DNA of 7,764 nucleotides from Acidobacteriota bacterium (GTDB taxonomy: Bacteria > Acidobacteriota > Terriglobia > UBA7540). The DNA lies in contig JAKAWN010000331.1 in the NCBI GenBank assembly GCA_021827245.1, positions 1-7,764 on the forward strand, written 5' to 3'. The position numbers and the translations under genes were made by a program. Of this stretch, positions 1-6,634 are shown one piece after another. Every line of letters starts with the position of its first letter. Position 1 is the stretch's first letter. The notes under the pieces are model-generated. The model was not told where the DNA came from. It searched no databases and saw nothing but the letters and a program-made list of their open reading frames with translations.

Positions 1-474
1 GACTTCCACCAAGCGGTGCGCGGCCAACTTCGAAGCACCGTAAGGCGAGGTCGGCCGCAGCGGAACCTGCTCATCCATGGCGCCGTCGAAGTTTCCCACC
101 ATTTCGGAGGAAGAGGCTTGATAGAACCTCGTATCCGGCTTGGTGCGTTCGATGATTTGCAACAGGCGCGCCACGCCGCCCACATTGATATCGAAGGTTT
201 CGGCCGGAAACTCCCAACTGGTGGGCACAAACACCTGGCCGGCCAAATTGTAAACTTCGTCGGGCCACGCTTTTTGGAAAGCCACGCCGAGCGATTCCGC
301 GTCCCGCATATCCCCGTAAACAAACTCCACGCGCTGTCTTACCGGCTCAAGCCAGCGAATCGAGGCCGGCTCGCGCCGCACCAGCCCCCAAACCTCGTAA
401 CCCAGCCCCAATAGATACTCGGCCAGGTAACTCCCATCCTGGCCGGAAATTCCCGTGATCAGCGCTTTCTTCAT
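1..474 (-). CDS. gmd: GDP-mannose 4,6-dehydratase, N-terminal part (gene runs off the left edge)
   Basis: The first 158 codons of an extended SDR that converts GDP-D-mannose to GDP-4-keto-6-deoxymannose, the precursor of GDP-L-fucose, GDP-D-rhamnose and GDP-perosamine. The opening MKKALITGISGQDGSYLAEYLL carries the TGxxGxxG NADP loop at residues 7-14 in the form specific to Gmd (GQDGSYLAE). Further matches are YGDMRD (53-58), PDEVYNLAGQVFVPTSW (71-87), FYQASSSEM (117-125) and SPYGASK (143-149). The likely catalytic residues are Ser122, Glu124, Tyr145 and Lys149, which match the Thr/Glu/Tyr/Lys set of the E. coli enzyme in order and nearly in spacing. The segment after VRRE is shorter than in the classical enzyme, and the AQSHV motif is replaced by AGQVFVPTSW, as in a divergent subgroup. 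The ATG at 474 has GGAAGG six bases upstream. A related GDP-sugar epimerase or reductase is the alternative. Confidence 0.82.
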   Translation of the reverse strand, partial: MKKALITGISGQDGSYLAEYLLGLGYEVWGLVRREPASIRWLEPVRQRVEFVYGDMRDAESLGVAFQKAWPDEVYNLAGQVFVPTSWEFPAETFDINVGGVARLLQIIERTKPDTRFYQASSSEMVGNFDGAMDEQVPLRPTSPYGASKLAAHRLVEV

Positions 475-480
475 CGTGAA

Positions 481-486
481 CCTTCC
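481..486 (-). promoter_or_regulatory. ribosome binding site of gmd
   Basis: GGAAGG on the minus strand, six bases before the ATG at 474, inside the 22-nt spacer after the GT4 stop. Confidence 0.6.
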
Positions 487-496
487 GCGGTATGAG

Positions 497-1636
497 CTAC
501 TCCATCACCGGCACCCCGGCGGACAGTTGACCGGACACTTGGCTTTTCAACAGCGTTTCGAGCAGGTCGGTGCTGCGCTCCCAGGTAAAAGGGCGAATGG
601 CCTCGAGGCCGGCCTCGGCCAGCCGGACGCGCAGCTTGTCATCGTCGAGCAGGCGAAGCAGGTTTTTGGCCAAGGCGTCAACGTCCCTGGGAGGCGAAAG
701 CAGGGCGTTCGCTTCATGCTCAGCGAACTCGCGCACGCCCATGCAGTCCGTCGAAACGGCCGCGCAGCCGCAGGCCATGGCCTCCGCGGGCACCAGCCCA
801 AAGCCCTCGTACCAGCTTGGAAACAGGAGAATGCGGCTGCCATTGTAGATCTCCTCGACCAGCTCTTTTTCGGCTACGTTCCGCCGGTACTCAATCCATC
901 TGGGGATCCAGGCGCGGCGCCAGGTGGGGCCGAACAGAACGGCTTCGAGATCGGGATGAACCTTTCGGGCGGCTTCAAGCGCCGCGAGGCCTTCGGCAGA
1001 GCCCTTCCAGGGTTGGTAGGAAAAAAACATCGCTACTCTCTTGGGCCGTGGTTGGATAGGCTTCAGAAGGCGAAAGCGGCTCTGGTCAAGGCCGCTCGGG
1101 ATATAGGTCATTTCGCTTTCCTTGCATCCCAACTTCAATCCGTGCTCGAAAAGGAATTCGGCGATAACAATCTTGTGGAGCGGGGCTCTCCAGGTCGCCT
1201 CGGCGCGCTCCTTTACCTCGCCGACCTCGGTGTAATTCGGCATGACGATATAAAGCTTTCTCCCCTTTTGATCCGAGTATGAAGCCACGGCTTCGGCAGT
1301 GTACCAGCCGGTGGCGATAACGGCGTCGCCGTCAGGAGCATACCGGGCGCTCAGGTCGGGGACAATAAGCATTCGCACTCTCGGATCAATGTGCTGCCAA
1401 CGGATGCGCGGCGGGCCGAAGAGCCCTGAGGTGAGAAGCGCGCTTCTAAGCTCCCGCCCATTTTTCCGCATCCAGTGGTAGAACGACGGTGGCGGAGGCA
1501 AATTGAGCAACCGCCGGGCGTGAACCACGCTGACCCGATGTCCGCGTGCGGCAAGGCGGTTGGCGTATTCGTAAACGACGCGCGGTCCACCCACCGGCCG
1601 CCAGGGAAAACTCCCCATCACAAAAGTGATTCGCAC
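497..1636 (-). CDS. family 4 glycosyltransferase (GT-B fold)
   Basis: A 379-residue retaining-type transferase with two Rossmann domains. The N-terminus RITFVMGSFPWRPVGGPRVVYEYANRLAARGHRVSVV has the glycine-rich loop after the first strand that is typical of GT4. The C-terminal donor domain starts near VAMFFSYQPWKG (201-212), where the Lys is the usual phosphate-contacting residue. It contains FPSWYEGFGLVPAEAMACG (272-290), which gives the E-x7-E motif (Glu277, Glu285) that binds the nucleotide sugar. It ends with a helical cap, FTWERSTDLLETLL (350-363), that folds back in the family. It would transfer a hexose or deoxyhexose to the repeat unit. The GTG start is preferred over the ATG at codon 7: GGAGG precedes it and the first beta strand would be lost otherwise. 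It follows the GT2 gene by 42 nt and precedes gmd by 22 nt. Donor sugar not predictable. Confidence 0.92.
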   Translation of the reverse strand: MRITFVMGSFPWRPVGGPRVVYEYANRLAARGHRVSVVHARRLLNLPPPPSFYHWMRKNGRELRSALLTSGLFGPPRIRWQHIDPRVRMLIVPDLSARYAPDGDAVIATGWYTAEAVASYSDQKGRKLYIVMPNYTEVGEVKERAEATWRAPLHKIVIAEFLFEHGLKLGCKESEMTYIPSGLDQSRFRLLKPIQPRPKRVAMFFSYQPWKGSAEGLAALEAARKVHPDLEAVLFGPTWRRAWIPRWIEYRRNVAEKELVEEIYNGSRILLFPSWYEGFGLVPAEAMACGCAAVSTDCMGVREFAEHEANALLSPPRDVDALAKNLLRLLDDDKLRVRLAEAGLEAIRPFTWERSTDLLETLLKSQVSGQLSAGVPVME

Positions 1637-1639
1637 TTT

Positions 1640-1644
1640 CCTCC
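1640..1644 (-). promoter_or_regulatory. ribosome binding site of the GT4 gene
   Basis: GGAGG on the minus strand, only three bases before the GTG start at 1636. The close spacing is unusual, but there is no other good site, and the next in-frame start (ATG at 1618) would be 21 bases away. Confidence 0.6.
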
Positions 1645-1678
1645 AGCCTTGGCGCCGCGCCTCGCGAGCCCGCCGCGC

Positions 1679-2722
1679 CTACATTCCAGCAGCCTTGATC
1701 AAGCGCCGGTACTTCCATTGCGCCGGCAGATTCCCGATCCGGGCGCTGACCCTTCTGGCGCCACGGATCAACTGCAAGCCATAGCGGGCGGCAGGGAAAC
1801 GTCTGCACAAGCCTCCCAGGGTTTTCAAGAATCCGGCGCGGCGGCAACCAAGTTCCTTTTCCAGGGCAGTCGCGCAGGCCGTGACATCCTCCCAGCACTC
1901 ATCCAGGATTGATCGGAGCCCAATGGTGCGGAAGAGAAAGAACTTCTGCCAGTCTCGGAGCAAACGGACGAGTTCCGCGCGGACCGCGGGCGGGATTCGC
2001 TCATCCGCTTCGATCTTTCGAATCATTCGGACCGTCTGCGGCCAGTAGTCACTAAAGCGGAAGATCGAAGACAGCGAGTCGTCTCCATGCCGAACCAGCG
2101 CGGCGGGACATGCCTGAGCCGCGAAGGGCCGCAGGGCGGCCAGACGGAGCAGGAAATCGAAGTCAGCGGGTCCGCCGACTTTCTCGTCGAGGCCGCCGGT
2201 GATTTGGATAGCCTCCTGCCGGAACAGATAACCTTGCCAGGCGAACCAGTGCTTGAGCATGGCGAACATCGCCTGGGGGGGAGGGTATAGGCCCGAGGGC
2301 CAGGAGACCACTTGCAACACCCGGCCACGACCATCCACCACCATGGAGCCGCAGGCCGAACAGGCGGCTTCTGGAAACTTATCGAACCCCGCCAAAGCCA
2401 TCTCAAAGAAATTCGGCAGCAGCGCGTCATCGTCGCCGAGCGTGCAAAAGAAGGGTGTGGTGACATGATCAAAGCCATAGCGATAATTCGCCATGCCGCC
2501 AATGTTCCGCTCGTGACAGTGGTAGCGAACGCGCGGGTCGGTGGCGGCTAGTTCCTGAACCACGGCGGCCGTCTCATCGCCTGAAGCGTTGTCATAAACG
2601 CAAACCTGGAAGTGAGGGTACGTTTGCCGCAACACGCTCCGAATCGCGCGCCGAAGTAGTTTGGGCCGGCGGTACGTCGGTATTACGGTGGTAACAAGCG
2701 CTTCTGGGGATGGTTGGCTCAC
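1679..2722 (-). CDS. family 2 glycosyltransferase (GT-A fold)
   Basis: A 347-residue inverting-type transferase that would add a sugar from a nucleotide donor to the lipid-linked repeat unit at the cytoplasmic membrane face. With the chosen start, VIPTYRRP is at 13-20 and DNASGDET at 44-51. The nucleotide/metal motif LGDDDALLP is at 95-103, and GGPADFDFLLRLA (183-195) occupies the acceptor/catalytic-base region. RHGDDSLS follows at 211-218. The C-terminal 100 residues are helical and basic, with no clear membrane span. The start chosen is the GTG at 2722, which has GGAG four bases upstream and gives MSQPSPEALVTTVIPTY, a normal GT2 opening. The frame also allows a GTG at 2752 that adds ten mostly basic residues, but it has no Shine-Dalgarno. 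An out-of-frame ATG sits at 2754. It is the first gene after the long gap and is followed 42 nt later by the GT4 gene. The sugar specificity is unknown. Confidence 0.9.
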   Translation of the reverse strand: MSQPSPEALVTTVIPTYRRPKLLRRAIRSVLRQTYPHFQVCVYDNASGDETAAVVQELAATDPRVRYHCHERNIGGMANYRYGFDHVTTPFFCTLGDDDALLPNFFEMALAGFDKFPEAACSACGSMVVDGRGRVLQVVSWPSGLYPPPQAMFAMLKHWFAWQGYLFRQEAIQITGGLDEKVGGPADFDFLLRLAALRPFAAQACPAALVRHGDDSLSSIFRFSDYWPQTVRMIRKIEADERIPPAVRAELVRLLRDWQKFFLFRTIGLRSILDECWEDVTACATALEKELGCRRAGFLKTLGGLCRRFPAARYGLQLIRGARRVSARIGNLPAQWKYRRLIKAAGM

Positions 2723-2726
2723 GTGT

Positions 2727-2730
2727 CTCC
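2727..2730 (-). promoter_or_regulatory. ribosome binding site that decides the GT2 start
   Basis: GGAG on the minus strand, four bases before the GTG at 2722. No comparable sequence precedes the longer GTG start at 2752. Confidence 0.55.
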
Positions 2731-2788
2731 ATTTTCCCTTACTTTTGGCCACATATTAGGTAAGCAGATCGACAACCGCAGCATCCTT

Positions 2789-2806
2789 GCTTAAGCAGAA
2801 GTTCCA
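2789..2806. repeat. left terminal inverted repeat of the candidate element
   Basis: GCTTAAGCAGAAGTTCCA on the plus strand. It is the reverse complement of the arm at 3098-3115 except at one position. Its first ten-base surround (TGCTTAAGCA, 2788-2797) is itself a perfect palindrome. Confidence 0.7.
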
Positions 2807-2830
2807 CGAGACATTGTGAGGTAATAAATT

Positions 2831-2856
2831 GATTCCAAATGAGATACTCTGGAATC
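2831..2856. repeat. short inverted repeat (hairpin) inside the candidate element
   Basis: GATTCCA (2831-2837) and TGGAATC (2850-2856) are perfect complements. Between them GAG and CTC can add three more pairs around an ATA loop, leaving a 3-nt bulge (AAT). There is no T run after it on either strand, so it is not a convincing terminator. It could be an internal structure of the element or a protein-binding dyad upstream of the GT2 gene. Confidence 0.5.
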
Positions 2857-2961
2857 CAATTTCAGTTTACTGGGAACGGCCGATTCTGCGCGTAACTCTT
2901 GAATTTACGAGGGCATTGCTCCAGTTTGTCTTCCGAGGGGCAAGTTCAGCTTTTCCGCCCT

Positions 2962-2979
2962 CCGGCTCGATTTTGCCGG
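2962..2979. repeat. GC-rich inverted repeat inside the candidate element
   Basis: CCGGC (2962-2966) and GCCGG (2975-2979) flank an eight-base T-rich loop. On both sides there are short A or T runs (TTTT before at 2951-2954, AAAA after at 2980-2983), so an outer four-pair extension with a bulge is possible. Without its own T run directly after the stem in the minus direction it is a weak terminator candidate at best. Confidence 0.4.
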
Positions 2980-3097
2980 AAAATGGCCATAAGTCAAGGT
3001 AAAAGTTAGCATTTACGTGGGAACAGGAAGAAAGGTTGGCATCATAATAACTTACGCTAAATGAACTGGTTAGCTTTAAGCCTGCCATAATTTCCGC

Positions 3098-3115
3098 TGG
3101 AACTTCGGCTTAAGC
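3098..3115. repeat. right terminal inverted repeat of the candidate element
   Basis: TGGAACTTCGGCTTAAGC on the plus strand. It pairs with the arm at 2789-2806 with one mismatch. It is followed immediately by the CGCCGA/TCGGCG hairpin, which shares its terminal C. Confidence 0.7.
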
Positions 3116-3192
3116 GCCGACAATCGGCGAACCGATCGAATTGCAGAACCTAACAAGTGCGGCCTGCGTGGGATATTTCGCGGCTGCGCCTT

Positions 3193-4209
3193 CTAATCCG
3201 ATTGAGGTTTTCTAAACACTATTGTGTAGGCACTCCCGCGCCAACCCTTTCGCTCCATAGGGTTCAACACCGAAGTGATCACGCGACGCATAAGGGGCCT
3301 GATGAGTCTCGACAACGAAGAAAGGGACGATTTCATCGAATCACGTGACAATCCAGCTCCGTTCGGCGCCGGGTCAGCCTTGACGGTTCTCGTCGAGAAT
3401 ACGGTTTTCAGCGGCCACACACCGAGAGTGCGTAGAAAAACGAAAATATTGACCATGGATGCATGCCATCCATATCTGTTCAAGGTCAAGCCGTCCTTGT
3501 CGGTTGTCGTGGCCAACGCGACCCTTAATCCCCGGTCCTGCATGAATCGAATGAGCGGCTGCGCGGGAATCAGTTCTAGGTGGCGCGGTGCATCCACGTT
3601 GACCCAGAAACGTCCGAATACGCTGAACTGCAAGGCCTCAGGATTCGGAGTAGAAATGACTAAGATACCGCCCGGCAACAGCCGCTCCGAAAGCATCTGA
3701 AGGGTCGTCCACGGATCAGGCAAGTGTTCGATGGTGTGCCAAAGCGCAATCACATCGTAACAGGCTACTGTTTTGAGCGCCGCGATTACATCACTAGTGT
3801 GGACGCAGCGCACGCCCACCACATCCCTTAAGAACTCGCAGCACCGAGCATCCATTTCAATCGTCTCAACCTCAAAGCCCGCTCGCTTAGCCAGGAATGC
3901 AAAGGCGCCGTAGGAGGGGCCAATCTCCAGAAGCCGTCCATTGAGTACAAATCTTTGAACGAGCTCGATTCTGAAGCGTACCTTATCGGCCTCGGACGCC
4001 AATCGTTCGGGCGAGGCCGGGAGTGCGTATGGCCCGTATTGACCTCGATAGTATTCTTCCAGGTTAATTGGCAGGGGGAACAGACAAATCACGCCACAGC
4101 CTGGGCAAAAATAATAGTCGAAGTCTTCAGCGGAAATCCGGTGATTGTAGTCTCTAGTTCGGAAGTAACGACGCGATTCGCGGCTACACTGCGGGCAGTA
4201 CACGCTCAT
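3193..4209 (-). CDS. class I SAM-dependent methyltransferase with N-terminal zinc ribbon
   Basis: A 338-residue cytoplasmic methyltransferase. The N-terminus has two Cys pairs, CPQC at 5-8 and CPGC at 35-38, forming a probable zinc ribbon. It is followed by the linker block EEYYRGQYGPY (51-61) that is common in this architecture. The SAM fold then begins: motif I LEIGPSYGAFAFLA (94-107), an acidic IEMD at 117-120, YDVIALWHTIEHLPDPW (151-167), LLPGGILVISTPNP (177-190) and DAPRHLEL (206-212), typical of Methyltransf_23-type enzymes. The tail ends KGWRGSAYTIVFRKP, which matches the last strand of the fold. The start ATG overlaps the flippase stop (ATGA), so it is probably translationally coupled. 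In a polysaccharide locus the substrate is most likely a sugar, either a nucleotide sugar or the growing glycan; O- versus C-methylation cannot be decided. It is shorter than the roughly 410-residue zinc-ribbon C-methyltransferases of deoxysugar pathways, which argues mildly for O-methylation. Confidence 0.85.
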   Translation of the reverse strand: MSVYCPQCSRESRRYFRTRDYNHRISAEDFDYYFCPGCGVICLFPLPINLEEYYRGQYGPYALPASPERLASEADKVRFRIELVQRFVLNGRLLEIGPSYGAFAFLAKRAGFEVETIEMDARCCEFLRDVVGVRCVHTSDVIAALKTVACYDVIALWHTIEHLPDPWTTLQMLSERLLPGGILVISTPNPEALQFSVFGRFWVNVDAPRHLELIPAQPLIRFMQDRGLRVALATTTDKDGLTLNRYGWHASMVNIFVFLRTLGVWPLKTVFSTRTVKADPAPNGAGLSRDSMKSSLSSLSRLIRPLMRRVITSVLNPMERKGWRGSAYTIVFRKPQSD

Positions 4210-5783
4210 ATCAGATAGCCCAAACCCATTGATCTACGAAAGGCCTTTTGTAACCATTCCCGTGTAAATGGCGTGGCCATGACCGAAGACAGCAGGGCGA
4301 CCGAGGATGCGGCGGCGATGTAGAGCAAAGTCGCGTAACCGGAGCGGCCCGCAGGCATGAGCGCACGCGCGCCAATGCCGGCGCACAAGCTGACGAGCAG
4401 CGGCAGCCCCACGTCAACCGAATACCATCGCCACATCTCCCCTTTGAGTAAGCGCCGATGCATCAGCGGGATCTCAATTAAGATGTATCCCGCATTGATA
4501 GCGATCCAGGCTATCGCCGCGCCGGCGGAGCCATAGTGCCTGATGAGCCAGATGAGCGTCGGGACGAAGAAGATCACGCAAACCACGTTCTTGTAAAATG
4601 ACAACTTGGTCCAACCGTGAGCTAATTGCAGAGCGAGGGGAAGCAGCATGAGGGAGTTGAACGCTGTTCCGGTGGTGAGCAGGCTGACCAACAAATAGGC
4701 GTTTTTGACTACGAAGCGATTACGAATCCAGAGAGAGAGAATGTCTTTTGAAAACAGCGCAACGATGATCCATGCTGGCAGAACTACGGCGGACACAAGC
4801 TGACATCCCTTGTGGTAGAGCCGCGCGAGATCCGGCTCATTCCCCTGAGCGACGGCTTGCGTGAGCCTGGGGAACAAGGCAGTGAATACTGGGTTCGAGA
4901 TGTAGTTCAGGCCGCCGGCAACGGTCCAAGCGACCATGTAGCATCCGAATAGTTGAAGCGCGAGCAGTTTGCTTAGGATGATTTTGTCAGATTGCATCAG
5001 AATGGTTGAGAGGAGCGATATCCCAGCGATCCCTGCTGCGAACCTCCAGTTATTAAGCCATAGCTCCTTCCGGAAGGTTGGGCGTTTGTCGCCTGCGGGC
5101 AGCGAGGTCCAAAGACATCCGGCCATAACGAGCGTCTGCGCCGCCGTCACAATCAACTGCCAAATAAAATAAGCTTGAATGGTAGGCGAAATGAGCCACA
5201 GAACCAAAACAGCGCCGCCGCTTCGCAGGGTCCCCATGGTCGCCCTGGCGCCGTTGAGCAGGACCTGCCGCTGCAATCCCACTAAGCCTCCGAAATATAG
5301 CGAGACTGGCCAATCGAAGGCGAAGACAAGGCCCATTATCATGACGGCTTGCGCAACCGTGTGGGCCGGCATTCCTTGGGCACGCAACCAGTGCCCGGCG
5401 ATCAGCGGGGCTAACCCGACCAGCGCCCCTCCTATTACGATCCCTATCCCCCAGTAAATCAGCTCAAAAGTGCGCACCATATCCCTGGCTTCTTGGTTCC
5501 TGCCCTTCAGCGCGGACACCCGCGCCAGCTCGCGGTTCAGGGTTGTGCTGAGTCCCATGTCCAAGACGGCCGACAGAGCCCGCAACGATAAATAGAATCC
5601 TATAAGCCCGTAGGATTCGATGCCGATGAGTTTAATGTAAAGGGGCGTGAGGGCGAGGCCCAAAACGCCGGTCCAAGTCCCGCCCATGAAGTTTGCGATG
5701 ATGTTACGGACAACAGTGGCTGAGGTGGCCGTTCCGGTGGTGGTTTCACGCAGCCTCATCTCATGTCGCTGGGTGGTGCTCAT
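4206..5783 (-). CDS. wzx: Wzx-like polysaccharide flippase (MOP superfamily)
   Basis: A 525-residue polytopic membrane protein with about 12-14 hydrophobic segments, for example near 38-52, 58-75, 108-130, 145-170, 187-200, 203-223, 330-345, 363-385, 398-415, 420-440, 455-475 and 483-503. The opening VVRNIIANFMGG...LALTPLYIKLIGIESYGLIGFY, the DMGLSTTLNRELAR segment at 75-88 and QSDKIILSKLLALQLFGCYMVA at 264-285 are hallmarks of the PST/oligosaccharide flippase branch of the MOP superfamily. It would move undecaprenyl-linked repeat units from the cytoplasmic to the periplasmic face of the inner membrane. Length is a little above the usual 400-500 residues, with a polar 20-residue N-terminal tail. 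A second ATG at codon 9 is an alternative start. The ATG at 5783 is preferred because it overlaps the upstream stop; neither start has a clear Shine-Dalgarno. Its stop overlaps the methyltransferase ATG. wzx is a functional label, as sequence identity among such flippases is low. Confidence 0.88.
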   Translation of the reverse strand: MSTTQRHEMRLRETTTGTATSATVVRNIIANFMGGTWTGVLGLALTPLYIKLIGIESYGLIGFYLSLRALSAVLDMGLSTTLNRELARVSALKGRNQEARDMVRTFELIYWGIGIVIGGALVGLAPLIAGHWLRAQGMPAHTVAQAVMIMGLVFAFDWPVSLYFGGLVGLQRQVLLNGARATMGTLRSGGAVLVLWLISPTIQAYFIWQLIVTAAQTLVMAGCLWTSLPAGDKRPTFRKELWLNNWRFAAGIAGISLLSTILMQSDKIILSKLLALQLFGCYMVAWTVAGGLNYISNPVFTALFPRLTQAVAQGNEPDLARLYHKGCQLVSAVVLPAWIIVALFSKDILSLWIRNRFVVKNAYLLVSLLTTGTAFNSLMLLPLALQLAHGWTKLSFYKNVVCVIFFVPTLIWLIRHYGSAGAAIAWIAINAGYILIEIPLMHRRLLKGEMWRWYSVDVGLPLLVSLCAGIGARALMPAGRSGYATLLYIAAASSVALLSSVMATPFTREWLQKAFRRSMGLGYLI

Positions 5784-6634
5784 TTGAGGATGGGGTTCGC
5801 CTGGTCTCCCCAGGCACTCCGGGAGAGGTGCTGCTTCAAGTCGTTGTCGCCGGCCAGATAGCGCTCCGTTTGATTGTCAGCTATCAGCAAGTTACCTTGG
5901 TCTAGCTGCCAAAAAGTGTTGCTCCTAAACCATTCTTCTTTTTCGTAGGCCTCGCCGTCCTTGCCGACCACCAAGGTGATCAGATGCATGCCCGTGATCT
6001 GTTTCGTCAGGCCGTCTTTTGCGCTCTCGAACTTGTACGCATCCCACTTCGAGATGATCCTCGGGCGGCTTATCCTTCCCATAAGAACACCCGAAATCAT
6101 AAATCCGTTGGTGCGAATGTGGTGATTCGGGAAGGGGTCAAAATGCCGCGCGAAGGTCCACAGCCGTACCCTGAGCCGCAGATTCCGAACCAGCCTCCTG
6201 TAGCGCGGTCCAGACCTTGATGCGTTCAAGATGTCCGACAGGTAGGAGAACCAACTTCCGTGCGACCCTGTTGCCCCGACCAAACCCACTCCCTTCGCTG
6301 AGCAATGCCGGTACAATTTCGCCAGCCAGCCCTCATCCAAAATAACACTGTGCGAATTGAGGAAACAGAAGTAGTCGCAAGGAAAGGTGCTGGCGGCCAC
6401 GAAATAGGGCCCGACATCGTAACCCCGGTCACCAACAAACAAGCGCCTGTGGGGAAAACCTTCAAGCAATCGCTCGTGCTCCCTCACTTCCATTTCCCCA
6501 CGAAAACCTTTGAATATAATAATTAGGTCATGCTTTAAGCCGGCGGAATTTCTGGCATACGACTCCAGGAACTTCCTGAAAGGCGCGAGCCCGTTCTTCG
6601 CCCTTACGAGGTGAACTACTCCGATGGATGACAT
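5780..6634 (-). CDS. putative GT-A-like glycosyltransferase, unnamed family of polysaccharide clusters
   Basis: A 284-residue soluble protein with no signal peptide or membrane segment. The N-terminus (GVVHLVRAKNGLAPFRKFLESY, then HDLIIIFKGF at 35-44) looks like a Rossmann-type GT-A fold that starts with a beta strand and an NxGLxxF-like turn. Further blocks are DRGYDVGPY (69-77), FCFLNSHSVIL (89-99), VGATGSHGSW (119-128), NHHIRTNGFMI (170-180), DAYKFESAKDGLT (198-210) and ADNQT (252-256). DRGYDVGPY resembles the short loop of rhamnan-synthesis-F-type transferases. I recall similar hypothetical proteins in other surface-polysaccharide loci but no experimental function. Where a GT-A enzyme would carry DxD, this one has NSH. 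The ATG directly follows the TGA of the SDR gene with no spacer, and the stop overlaps the flippase start (ATGA). Likely role: transfer of one sugar of the repeat unit. Transferase fold is a moderate-confidence inference. Confidence 0.6.
   Translation of the reverse strand: MSSIGVVHLVRAKNGLAPFRKFLESYARNSAGLKHDLIIIFKGFRGEMEVREHERLLEGFPHRRLFVGDRGYDVGPYFVAASTFPCDYFCFLNSHSVILDEGWLAKLYRHCSAKGVGLVGATGSHGSWFSYLSDILNASRSGPRYRRLVRNLRLRVRLWTFARHFDPFPNHHIRTNGFMISGVLMGRISRPRIISKWDAYKFESAKDGLTKQITGMHLITLVVGKDGEAYEKEEWFRSNTFWQLDQGNLLIADNQTERYLAGDNDLKQHLSRSAWGDQANPILK

Larger units (their letters stand above)
2789..3115. mobile_element. candidate MITE-like non-autonomous element with terminal inverted repeats
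   Basis: A 327-bp segment bounded by 18-nt inverted arms that match at 17 of 18 positions (TGGAACTTCNGCTTAAGC, reading outward at each end). Partial matching continues inward for about another ten bases (GA.ATT.TG). The arms end in GCTTAAGC at both sides. This octamer is its own reverse complement, so it could be part of the arm or a target-site duplication (TTAA, or all eight bases). The interior is richer in A+T than the neighbouring genes, has two short hairpins and has no transposase-sized ORF. The size, the arms and the position in an operon gap fit a miniature inverted-repeat transposable element. Only one copy is visible, so mobility is an inference. Alternatively it is native intergenic DNA with a long-range inverted repeat. 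Confidence 0.5.
2723..3192. other. 470-nt intergenic region between the methyltransferase and GT2 genes
   Basis: This is the only large gap in an otherwise tightly packed gene string. It is richer in A+T than its surroundings: a hand count of 2821-3120 gives about 45% GC. Most of it is the repeat-bounded element at 2789-3115. A compact perfect hairpin (CGCCGA-CAA-TCGGCG) lies at 3115-3129 just beyond the right repeat arm. It is not followed by a T run in the direction of transcription, so I do not call it a terminator. A TATTAT hexamer on the minus strand (3044-3049) is a possible -10 box for the downstream GT2 gene, but no good -35 box sits at the right distance. I see no convincing RNA gene. 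Confidence 0.8.

Noticed and set aside
455..1282. Long plus-strand open frame of 275 codons
   Set aside because: It is antisense to the well-supported GT4 gene. Its translation has no family motif, and long antisense frames are expected in GC-rich coding DNA.
1446..1898. 150-codon minus-strand ORF across the GT2/GT4 junction
   Set aside because: It overlaps both confirmed genes in a different frame and shows no domain-like pattern.
2867..3088. 73-codon minus-strand ORF in the intergenic region (begins MAGLKLTSSF)
   Set aside because: It lies wholly inside the repeat-bounded element. Its codons (TTA, CTA, GTA, AGT) are unlike those of the GC-rich neighbouring genes. It has only a weak possible ribosome site and no recognisable domain. 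It could be a relic, but it is not supported as a gene.
3115..3129. Perfect 6-bp hairpin as a terminator after the methyltransferase gene
   Set aside because: In the minus direction the bases after the stem are CTTAAGCCGAAG, with no T run, so intrinsic termination is not supported.
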